From: a virus
DNA length: 50,798 bases
Direction: 5' to 3' (one strand)
Virus record (IMG/VR): IMGVR_UViG_3300050821_005831
Span: 1-50,798 of that record
The position numbers and the translations under genes are program-made. This document shows, in pieces, positions 45,541 to 50,798 of this stretch. Each line of letters opens with the position of its first letter. The first letter of the stretch is position 1. Below the pieces are notes generated by a model, which worked only from the letters and a program-made list of their open reading frames with translations, was not told where the DNA came from and made no database searches.

Positions 45541-45744
45541 ATGACAGCGATGATTTTTGCGGACCTAATCGAAATTGACATCTGCGAGCATGACGATGGT
45601 AAAGGCGTCATTAGCTTGACGTTGGTAAGAGGGGATGGGGAAGCATTTGGTCATATTCACCTCGAGAACGAACACGCGCTGATGCTGTATCGTGCACTGG
45701 GTGAAAAGATCATGTTCCTGTCTAGTGGGAGTAAATCGAGTTAA
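45541..45744 (+). CDS. small acidic protein
   Basis: A 67-residue protein (FADLIEIDICEHDDGKGVIS, HIHLENEHALMLYRALGEKI) likely forming a small beta-sandwich plus helix. Located just after the GTATGATCAA box, so probably the first gene of a transcript. Its TAA stop abuts a tandem hairpin. No family recognised. Confidence 0.6.
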   Translation: MTAMIFADLIEIDICEHDDGKGVISLTLVRGDGEAFGHIHLENEHALMLYRALGEKIMFLSSGSKSS

Positions 45745-45832
45745 GTCTTCGCGTGGGCGTCCCCATCGCCGAGTTAACGCGCGAAGACTGGGAGCCGAGA
45801 TTCGTTCGCTGCCCGCTGACATCTCGGCTCCC
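45744..45832 (+). other. two abutting long hairpins (structured RNA candidate)
   Basis: AGTCTTCGCG/CGCGAAGACT (45744-45789, 10 perfect pairs) is followed without gap by GGGAGCCGAGA/TCTCGGCTCCC (45790-45832, 11 perfect pairs). No T-tract follows, so not a simple terminator. It could be a leader, processing site or antitermination element; a NusG-like protein is encoded 235 bases downstream. Confidence 0.6.
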
Positions 45833-45845
45833 ACCAATTCGGGGG

Positions 45846-46067
45846 ATGGTTGTGGCGACACGCTACGAGATAGAGACGACAGTCACGTCCGTTCGCAATG
45901 AAAGCCGCATCAGGCGTGGTTGGAAGAATGCCGATGGCACATCAGAATACGAGTATGATCCAGAGCGGTGGATTGTAAGCACTGGGTCGGGTCTGACGTT
46001 CGCGTGTGAAAATCAACCCGGCTTCGATGCGGGATGTCCCGTCAAGCTCATCGTGGACGTTGGCTGA
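45846..46067 (+). CDS. small hypothetical protein
   Basis: A 73-residue protein starting MVVATRYEIETTVTSVRN at ATG 45846. GGGGG stands directly before it. A frame from 45753 would read through both hairpins and is less likely. Beta-rich (WIVSTGSGLTFACENQPGF). Its stop overlaps the NusG-like start (TGATG). Confidence 0.55.
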   Translation: MVVATRYEIETTVTSVRNESRIRRGWKNADGTSEYEYDPERWIVSTGSGLTFACENQPGFDAGCPVKLIVDVG

Positions 46068-46558
46068 TGTCCAATTGGTTGGTCGCACAAACAGCGCAAC
46101 GTTTTGGCCAACTGGCTCCCGTCGATTTGGGAGAGCGTGGTTTCAACGTATACCAACCAATGTTCACGAAAGAAACGATTAACAAGGGCCGCAGGGTAAC
46201 GACACAGCGACCACTCCTTGGTTCCTATCTTCTGATCGAATTAGATTTTGATTTCAGCGAACATTATTATAGTATCATCAGCACACGCGGTATAGCACGT
46301 GTGTTGATGCGAGAACAGAAGCCCCTATGTGCTCGACAAACAGAGGTCGATCGTTTACGCATGATTTCGGATACAGTGATGGTCAGGCAGGAATACGAAA
46401 AAGGACAAACTGTCATCATCAATTACAAATCATTCGCTAATCTCAAGGGCACGTATGTTGAGTCGCGAGATCTGGTCGATATTGTTTTGATAGAACTGCT
46501 TGGTCAATTGGTCCCTGTAAACATACCAAAAGGAAATTTGGAAGCCGTCAATGAATGA
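46067..46558 (+). CDS. NusG/RfaH-like transcription factor
   Basis: A 163-residue protein with the NGN domain pattern: NWLVAQTAQRFGQLAPVDL, YQPMFTKETINKG and PLLGSYLLIELDFDF (the usual LFPGYLFV-type strand), then RVLMREQKPL, and a C-terminal KOW-like part (KGQTVIINYKSFANLKGTY). Such proteins bind RNA polymerase and reduce pausing or termination. Start ATG 46067 overlaps the preceding stop. It may be the antiterminator for the late genes to the right. Confidence 0.8.
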   Translation: MSNWLVAQTAQRFGQLAPVDLGERGFNVYQPMFTKETINKGRRVTTQRPLLGSYLLIELDFDFSEHYYSIISTRGIARVLMREQKPLCARQTEVDRLRMISDTVMVRQEYEKGQTVIINYKSFANLKGTYVESRDLVDIVLIELLGQLVPVNIPKGNLEAVNE

Positions 46559-47081
46559 TGATCTGATTAGGATAAAGCGGCTGTTCCCCAGCATTCGTTG
46601 GAATCACTGCCTGCTGATCAATAAGTTTAGAACATCAGAAGGTATGGGTGTGTTATCAGCTGCAGATTTGATTGCAGTCCTTCCTCCTAATGCAACTCGC
46701 CGCATTCTTGAGCGCAATCTGAGGGTGGTGCGACAGCGTTTTAAACAGGCTGGTATTGAATTGCAGAACATCTATCGGATTGGATGGTCGATAAAAGCCG
46801 AAGATAGGCAATTGATAACTGAATGGATGCAGGCTGAGAGGCGCGCACCAAAGAGACCAATACAGCTAGAAGGCGACACGCAGATCAGGTTGATGGTTCG
46901 GCAAGCGGCGTGGGAATATTTCAAGTCCGGCGCTCGCAAACGAAAAGTGTCATTAGGCGAGTTGATGAACAAGCTATTCCAATGCATCGCGGACGACAAG
47001 ATGATTGAAGCGATTTTGGATGATGCGGCTGAAGTAGCAAAAGCAAATGATGTGGTGGTTCAACTTCCTCGGGCGTCTTAG
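46551..47081 (+). CDS. basic protein, possible DNA-binding
   Basis: A 176-residue protein. Residues 30-75 (GVLSAADLIAVLPPNATR, LRVVRQRFKQAGIELQNIY) may include an HTH; GWSIKAEDRQLI follows like the wing of a response-regulator-type winged helix. The C-terminal half is helical. It follows the NusG-like gene with an 8-base overlap, so a transcriptional role is plausible. Confidence 0.6.
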   Translation: MNDDLIRIKRLFPSIRWNHCLLINKFRTSEGMGVLSAADLIAVLPPNATRRILERNLRVVRQRFKQAGIELQNIYRIGWSIKAEDRQLITEWMQAERRAPKRPIQLEGDTQIRLMVRQAAWEYFKSGARKRKVSLGELMNKLFQCIADDKMIEAILDDAAEVAKANDVVVQLPRAS

Positions 47082-47095
47082 TCGGAGAAAAAGAG

Positions 47096-47362
47096 ATGGC
47101 GCCGTTTCGTAATGGTCAAAAGGTTGTTTGCATCAACGAAGGTCCAGACTGGATGTTTCGGGACACGCAGATCAAGAAGGGTCGGGTTTATACCGTCAAG
47201 GATAATCTAAAGGTTCTTGGCATCGATGGCATCACGCTTTACGAAGTGGAATGCAAGACTGCGCCTGGTTGGACCAAATCATGGTTTAAGCCAGCGTGTA
47301 ATAAAAAAACAGACATTCGCGTTTTCACTCGTATGTTGAAAAAGAGACCGGAGAAAGCGTGA
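47096..47362 (+). CDS. small SH3-like (KOW-like) protein
   Basis: An 88-residue basic protein, with GGAG before ATG 47096. RNGQKVVCINEG and QIKKGRVYTVKDN, ITLYEVECKTAPGWTKSWFK match a small SH3-like fold known in phage proteins of unknown function. The stop overlaps the next start. Confidence 0.6.
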   Translation: MAPFRNGQKVVCINEGPDWMFRDTQIKKGRVYTVKDNLKVLGIDGITLYEVECKTAPGWTKSWFKPACNKKTDIRVFTRMLKKRPEKA

Positions 47363-47463
47363 AGCCAGATCTCAGCCGATATGGATTCGAAACAGTTCTA
47401 GGGTTTTGGTTGGCGCAAATGGGACGCTTTCGGCATTGGAACCGAAGAAGGAAACGGGCATGA
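47359..47463 (+). CDS. 34-residue basic peptide
   Basis: GTG start overlapping the previous stop (GTGA) and an end overlapping the next ATG (ATGA). Basic, with a Trp-rich middle and RHWNRRRKRA end. Supported only by coupling. Confidence 0.4.
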   Translation: MKPDLSRYGFETVLGFWLAQMGRFRHWNRRRKRA

Positions 47464-47663
47464 CTAGATTGAGCGAATTCAAATCAGACCTGGTTGACAT
47501 TACGTGCAAGCTAATCCATCAGACTGAGCGCGCCATCTTGATCAACGATGGGACGAAAGAAGTTTGGATAGCCAAGACGCATGTCGAAGTGACACCGATC
47601 AAGGATCGATTAGTCGAAGTGACGATGCCCGAATGGTTGGCGCATCGAGAAGGTCTGATATGA
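47460..47663 (+). CDS. small hypothetical protein
   Basis: A 67-residue protein starting MTRLSEFKSDLVDITCKL at ATG 47460. AILINDGTKEVWIAKTHVEV is a strand-rich motif I have seen in small phage proteins. The frame from 47406 is an extension into the preceding peptide. No function known. Confidence 0.6.
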   Translation: MTRLSEFKSDLVDITCKLIHQTERAILINDGTKEVWIAKTHVEVTPIKDRLVEVTMPEWLAHREGLI

Positions 47664-47839
47664 TCAAAGCTGAGGACATGCTGATCATCAAAAAGGACAA
47701 TGAGCCTGACATGCGGTATATCCGCTGCGTTCTTGATGGCTATCTTGAATGCGCAGCAAAAGCGCCGATCGCGTGTTGGTGCAATCAGATGCCAAGGCAG
47801 GTTTATCTAGACGCATTGAAGGCGAAATATGGCGAATGA
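47660..47839 (+). CDS. 59-residue hypothetical protein
   Basis: Starts MIKAEDMLIIKKDNEPDM at ATG 47660, overlapping the preceding stop (ATGA). Three Cys (RCVLDGYLECAAKAPIACWC region). No family recognised. Overlaps the next gene. Confidence 0.55.
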   Translation: MIKAEDMLIIKKDNEPDMRYIRCVLDGYLECAAKAPIACWCNQMPRQVYLDALKAKYGE

Positions 47840-48167
47840 TCTCGAGCAGCTCATCCTGCAATATGTAGAGGACCTACGTGTCAACCGCTGTGGCGGTGAT
47901 AGCTACGATTGGCATTTGATGCGATCGATCGCCGACTATTTGGAAATTTTGGTCATGCGATCAAAGCCAAAAGGTCCTGGGCCAAAATTGCAATGTTTGC
48001 GTTGTGGTACTGTTGACGCGTTTAGATTAGCAACAGAAGATAACAAACCAAGCTTTGATGGAACGAGTTATGGCGACGCCTTCCAACCTGATGAACCCCT
48101 CACTACAGAAGACGTGCAAGAATTGCGGGAAGAGCTTTGGACCCACCCAATACAAAAAGGGTCGTGA
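47829..48167 (+). CDS. hypothetical protein with one zinc knuckle
   Basis: A 112-residue protein. The start resembles a helical bundle (ANDLEQLILQYVEDLRVN) with GGDSYDWHLMRSIADYLEIL; one CLRCG knuckle near residue 55, then an acidic end. The last 100 bases overlap the next gene in another frame, an unusually long overlap. Confidence 0.6.
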   Translation: MANDLEQLILQYVEDLRVNRCGGDSYDWHLMRSIADYLEILVMRSKPKGPGPKLQCLRCGTVDAFRLATEDNKPSFDGTSYGDAFQPDEPLTTEDVQELREELWTHPIQKGS

Positions 48168-48303
48168 GACTCCCAGCAACTTCGCGCGTCGCAAGGTTTG
48201 CTGTGTTCAGTGTGGCTATCAAAGCATGGGTCAAATGGTGCGTGAACATCATGCTAAGAACAGAAAGTACGCAGAGCTCCTCAAAGACTTCCGATTGTCA
48301 TGA
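48070..48303 (+). CDS. zinc-finger protein overlapping its neighbour
   Basis: Starts ATG 48070 (others at 48055 and 48091 possible). TCKNCGKSFGPTQYKKG and KVCCVQCGYQSMGQMV give four Cys for a zinc finger like those of phage endonuclease-like proteins. Basic. Overlaps the previous gene by about 100 bases; the zinc pattern argues that it is real. Confidence 0.6.
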   Translation: MATPSNLMNPSLQKTCKNCGKSFGPTQYKKGRETPSNFARRKVCCVQCGYQSMGQMVREHHAKNRKYAELLKDFRLS

Positions 48304-48436
48304 CAGCATCATCTATTTGGAAGTCACACCGAATGATGTTGCGACAATGGAACAGTTTATGAGGGATAACGGTTATAGCATATGGGAAAGGCTTGATGGT
48401 ACAGAGATTGGTAGAGCCTTTAGGTTGTTCAGATGA
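48251..48436 (+). CDS. small hypothetical protein, start uncertain
   Basis: The end of the frame (IIYLEVTPNDVATMEQFMRD, NGYSIWERLDGTEIGRAF) looks like a real small alpha/beta protein. The start is unclear: ATG 48251 overlaps the zinc-finger gene, and no ribosome binding site is evident. The stop overlaps the next ATG. Confidence 0.45.
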   Translation: MLRTESTQSSSKTSDCHDSIIYLEVTPNDVATMEQFMRDNGYSIWERLDGTEIGRAFRLFR

Positions 48437-48564
48437 CTGACCTGCTAAAGGGCAAAGGGCGTAGAACAGCAGTTCCATTTGCATGGCCTGTGTTCATGGC
48501 TGGTATGGCGATTGGAGCAGTCCTGCAATTTGGCTTACCGATGATCTTAGATCAGCTGTTCTAA
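48433..48564 (+). CDS. 43-residue membrane protein
   Basis: ATGA overlap at 48433. A basic start (LLKGKGRRTAVP) is followed by a hydrophobic helix (WPVFMAGMAIGAVLQFGLPM). Predicted single span. Function unknown. Confidence 0.55.
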   Translation: MTDLLKGKGRRTAVPFAWPVFMAGMAIGAVLQFGLPMILDQLF

Positions 48565-48644
48565 TGAATAAGCTAGCGGTGCTGAATGCTTCGTCAGGCT
48601 TAAATGTGAGCAAGCAAGCTAACCTCACAGCCGCTATTCCATAA
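48564..48644 (+). CDS. possible 26-residue peptide
   Basis: A TAATG overlap with the membrane-protein gene starts this short frame (NKLAVLNASSGLNVSKQANL). It could equally be an untranslated leader of the terminase gene. Low confidence. Confidence 0.25.
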   Translation: MNKLAVLNASSGLNVSKQANLTAAIP

Positions 48645-48666
48645 TAAATAAGACGGTCCTATAAAA

Positions 48667-49218
48667 ATGGTTGAGAGAGTCGCAAAGAAAAAGAAGGCTG
48701 GAAGGCCGACGTTATACAAACCGCAGTACAGCCAGGAAGTGGAAAGGTTGTGCAAGCTGGGCGTGGTCGATAAGGATATCGCCCTGTTCTTCAATGTCAG
48801 CATTGACGCGGTACAAGCATGGGCCAGGAAGTACCCTGAGTTCTATACGGCCATGGCTAGGGGAAAGCTGATGGCCGACACGAATGTAGCCGCTGCCCTG
48901 TATAAGAATGCAGAGGGGTATTATTACGAGGAAGAGTATCCGGTCAAGCTGAGCAAAATAACGCGTGACATGGAAGGCAACGAAGTCACCCAGCAGTATG
49001 TTAAGATCATCACCTTGAAGAAATACGCGAAGGCCGACACCACAGCTCAGATATTCTTCCTGAAGAACCGCAGGCCAGATCAATGGCGGGAGAAGAAATA
49101 CACGGAAGACGAGACACCCGCAGAGAAAAAGGTTTTCAGGGGAATCATTGATTTGAAGAAGGAAGGCTTTGTGGAACTGGAAGGCGAGTACACGGTGATC
49201 GGCAAAGATACGAAATGA
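48667..49218 (+). CDS. terminase small subunit
   Basis: A 183-residue protein with the N-terminal HTH of phage small terminases: KAGRPTLYKPQYSQEVERLC, LGVVDKDIALFFNVSIDAV and WARKYPEFYTAMARGK. The conserved middle contains ADTNVAAALYKNAEGYYYEE and DTTAQIFFLKNRRPDQWREK. It binds the packaging site and recruits the large subunit; the large subunit should lie to the right of the window. No clear ribosome binding site precedes ATG 48667. Confidence 0.88.
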   Translation: MVERVAKKKKAGRPTLYKPQYSQEVERLCKLGVVDKDIALFFNVSIDAVQAWARKYPEFYTAMARGKLMADTNVAAALYKNAEGYYYEEEYPVKLSKITRDMEGNEVTQQYVKIITLKKYAKADTTAQIFFLKNRRPDQWREKKYTEDETPAEKKVFRGIIDLKKEGFVELEGEYTVIGKDTK

Positions 49219-49301
49219 TCAGCCTTTTGGTGTATTTGATTTTATTGGCTTTGGTAACGTTGGCTATAGTTGTCGTTGCCACATTCTTGGGGATTATATG
49301 A
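49215..49301 (+). CDS. 28-residue membrane peptide
   Basis: An ATGA overlap with the terminase stop. MISLLVYLILLALVTLAIVV and following residues are one hydrophobic helix without charged residues. Translational coupling supports it. Confidence 0.5.
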   Translation: MISLLVYLILLALVTLAIVVVATFLGII

Positions 49302-49302
49302 A

Positions 49303-49488
49303 ATGAAGATAACGGGTTATGTGGTCGTGTGTGGTTCTAGCTTGTTCGGCCCATTCAGTGCGATCGAAGAGGCCGGACGCGCATTGGCTCAGGTATCAAA
49401 GGGTAATAGTGGCACCACGATTTCTATCAGGGCCTTGGAAGAGATTGTGCTGCCGACCATCTTGCAAGTAGCAGGGGAAATCAAATGA
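49303..49488 (+). CDS. small hypothetical protein
   Basis: A 61-residue protein starting MKITGYVVVCGSSLFGPF at ATG 49303, directly after the previous stop. Alpha/beta pattern with EEAGRALAQVSKGNSGTTIS. No family recognised. Stop overlaps the next ATG. Confidence 0.55.
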   Translation: MKITGYVVVCGSSLFGPFSAIEEAGRALAQVSKGNSGTTISIRALEEIVLPTILQVAGEIK

Positions 49489-49583
49489 GCATTTCACACT
49501 GGGGGATTTTCCCGGGTTATATTCACCCATTGAACCGCCTTGAGATTTGGATTCCCTATGATTGGGACGAGTGGACAAGATGA
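49485..49583 (+). CDS. MSISHWG peptide, copy 1 (32 residues)
   Basis: First of two tandem paralogues. It starts MSISHWGIFPGYIHPLNR and ends with IWIPYDWDEW. Both share MSISHWG..PGY..P.N and IW.PY..D.W. Linked by ATGA overlaps to the genes on both sides. Function unknown. Confidence 0.6.
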   Translation: MSISHWGIFPGYIHPLNRLEIWIPYDWDEWTR

Positions 49584-49711
49584 GCATTTCGCACTGGGGA
49601 CTAATCCCCGGCTATTTCTTCCCTGAGAATGGTAAGACGTGGGGTATGCGCGAGCCTCTCATCTGGGTTCCATACAGCTTTGACGATTGGTGTAAGTGGC
49701 AGGGAATATGA
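49580..49711 (+). CDS. MSISHWG peptide, copy 2 (43 residues)
   Basis: Second tandem paralogue: MSISHWGLIPGYFFPENG, then 11 extra residues and LIWVPYSFDDWCKWQ. The first 20 bases after the start differ at one position from copy 1, so the duplication is fairly recent or the motif is constrained. Confidence 0.6.
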   Translation: MSISHWGLIPGYFFPENGKTWGMREPLIWVPYSFDDWCKWQGI

Positions 49712-50028
49712 TCAACGTCCGCGACAACGAATTACTGATGAGATGTTCCTGCTGGTCGTCGTCGCACATCGCGTGGTTAATTCACGAACCAACCGAGGAG
49801 CGCGGGAACAATCTGAAAGGCATCGATGACGATTGGTATTTGTCAGTCACGTTGGACAACTTTAGCTTTTGGAAACGCGTTAGACTGGCTTTCAGATACA
49901 TCTTTACGCCATTGTCGATCCAATATGGCATGACGGCTGAATTGGTATTGAAGAACGAGGATATCAAAAGGCTGTATGGTTTCATATCAAGGCGATTGGA
50001 TCCACGGCCGGAGCACCCGTTCGCATGA
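49708..50028 (+). CDS. hypothetical protein (phage beta-sandwich-like)
   Basis: A 106-residue protein starting MINVRDNELLMRCSCWSS at ATG 49708. It contains WYLSVTLDNFSFWKRVRLAF, RYIFTPLSIQYGMTAELVL and EDIKRLYGFI, a pattern I recall from small phage proteins located near terminase genes. Function unknown. Confidence 0.65.
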   Translation: MINVRDNELLMRCSCWSSSHIAWLIHEPTEERGNNLKGIDDDWYLSVTLDNFSFWKRVRLAFRYIFTPLSIQYGMTAELVLKNEDIKRLYGFISRRLDPRPEHPFA

Positions 50029-50186
50029 GCAACGAGGATTATTTCAAAACGTTCGACCAGCGGATTGAGTTCCTTCGCATCCACGAAAAGTTGGACGAAT
50101 TGGTCATAGCCGTCACGAAGATCAAAAAGCGCATAGACGACATGGAACGTGCGGCTAGATTTCGAACACGAGTTGGACCTTTGTGA
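50025..50186 (+). CDS. 53-residue helical protein
   Basis: An ATGA overlap at 50025. A charged helix (IEFLRIHEKLDELVIAVTKI) suggests a short coiled coil; basic end. Not long enough for usual gene calling but supported by overlaps. Confidence 0.55.
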   Translation: MSNEDYFKTFDQRIEFLRIHEKLDELVIAVTKIKKRIDDMERAARFRTRVGPL

Positions 50187-50188
50187 TC

Positions 50189-50449
50189 ATGGCAAAATGT
50201 ATTCAAGTGCTAGGGACTGTCCTTCGAATGAGCGATGATGACGCATTCCAGTTCGTTGAGCGGGATCGTGTTGGTGAGTATATTGCGAAGAAGCAATGGC
50301 GTGATGGTAAGCCTGCGTATGCAAAGCTGGTCAATGGTGAGATAACGAAGGTAGAGACGTTGGCACGTTGTCTACAGCATGCGCGTGCGAAAGGCGATGA
50401 AGGACCAAAGAAGCGCAATCGTGCACCAACATGGCGGGCGGTGAAATGA
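50189..50449 (+). CDS. small basic protein
   Basis: An 86-residue protein starting MAKCIQVLGTVLRMSDDD at ATG 50189. Its middle (DRVGEYIAKKQWRDGKPAYA) looks like a winged or SH3-like fold, and the end is strongly basic. No family recognised. Stop overlaps the next ATG. Confidence 0.6.
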   Translation: MAKCIQVLGTVLRMSDDDAFQFVERDRVGEYIAKKQWRDGKPAYAKLVNGEITKVETLARCLQHARAKGDEGPKKRNRAPTWRAVK

Positions 50450-50700
50450 CACCAGAGAAGATGCGCGAAGCCGAGCGGAAAGAGCAGGCTCGCCAGTTCA
50501 AAATACTAGGTACGCAAGTCATATCATTTTTGGCTCAGATGGATGTTCTGATGCTTCAGCCAGAAAGCAAGGATCGCGGGGCTGCGATAGCTGTTCTGTG
50601 TAACGCCCTCGAATTGGCTAATGATTCCGCGATGAGGTTCGGCCTTGGCCTTCAGCGAAAGGGCGTGAAGCTAACCAAAGCGACGAGCGACCATGACTGA
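50446..50700 (+). CDS. small helical protein
   Basis: An 84-residue protein starting MTPEKMREAERKEQARQF at ATG 50446, an ATGA overlap. All-helical (VISFLAQMDVLMLQPESKD, LCNALELANDSAMRFGLGL). No family recognised. Confidence 0.6.
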   Translation: MTPEKMREAERKEQARQFKILGTQVISFLAQMDVLMLQPESKDRGAAIAVLCNALELANDSAMRFGLGLQRKGVKLTKATSDHD

Positions 50701-50798
50701 TAGCGAGATCCTTGCTGCCGAGTGTCGAGCGCTCATCAAGAGCATCGACGACCTACTGCATGACGATGATACAGAGGCGGCACACGTTGATCTGCATG
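50693..50798 (+). CDS. N-terminal part of a small protein (partial)
   Basis: Begins MTDSEILAAECRALIKSID at ATG 50693, overlapping the previous stop region, and runs off the right edge. Acidic and helical so far. Nothing more can be said. Confidence 0.45.
   Translation, partial: MTDSEILAAECRALIKSIDDLLHDDDTEAAHVDLH

Overview
This window is a stretch of a large lytic tailed-phage genome (Caudoviricetes). Almost every gene is phage-like, genes are packed with ATGA or GTGA stop/start overlaps, and the window holds a complete replication and recombination set: UDG-fused family A DNA polymerase, sliding clamp, DnaX-like clamp loader, primase, DnaB-like helicase, SNF2-like helicase, RecA-like recombinase, SSB and SbcC/SbcD. 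Two items point to an alphaproteobacterial host: a GcrA-type cell-cycle regulator (4239-4724), a family known essentially from Alphaproteobacteria and their phages, and the general gene style. No integrase or tRNA was seen.

Layout. 2-3645 (+): end of a lysis cassette (spanin pair, XhlA-like protein) and nucleotide-metabolism or phosphatase genes, closed by strong terminators at 3694-3788. 3831-25941 (-): DNA replication, recombination and modification genes. 26084-36663 (-): an accessory region of about 27 small genes cut into units by 16 repeated RNA elements. 36683-37351: control region with one small + strand gene. 37352-42989 (-): helicases, QueE and small genes. 42990-43582: gene-free divergent control region. 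43583-50798 (+): a QueD-like protein, many tiny (often single-membrane-span) proteins, a NusG-like factor, and the terminase small subunit at 48667 that opens the morphogenesis module.

Main discovery. The 16 repeats at 26.6-36.7 kb, all on the coding (-) strand, fold as circularly permuted (type II) hammerhead ribozymes: 5' stem II strand, GAAA, hairpin III, GUC cleavage triplet, hairpin I, CUGANGA, 3' stem II strand, followed by an AGGAGAGAG-type ribosome binding site and ATG. The three helices are kept by compensatory changes between copies. Self-cleavage would cut one long polycistronic RNA into 1-3-gene messages, each starting with hairpin I and ending with hairpin III. A promoter with a palindromic operator lies at the head of the array (36560-36599).

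Second theme. FolE (split by a 256-residue intein placed exactly at its zinc-binding cysteine), QueD, QueE, QueC, a DpdA-type transglycosylase and a protein with the archaeosine-synthase (ArcS) signature together predict that guanines in the phage DNA are replaced by a 7-deazaguanine, probably preQ0 converted further towards archaeosine. A second QueD-like protein lacking the catalytic cysteine is encoded at 43583-44065. The phage also carries its own sigma-like and NusG-like proteins, so it probably reprogrammes transcription in stages.
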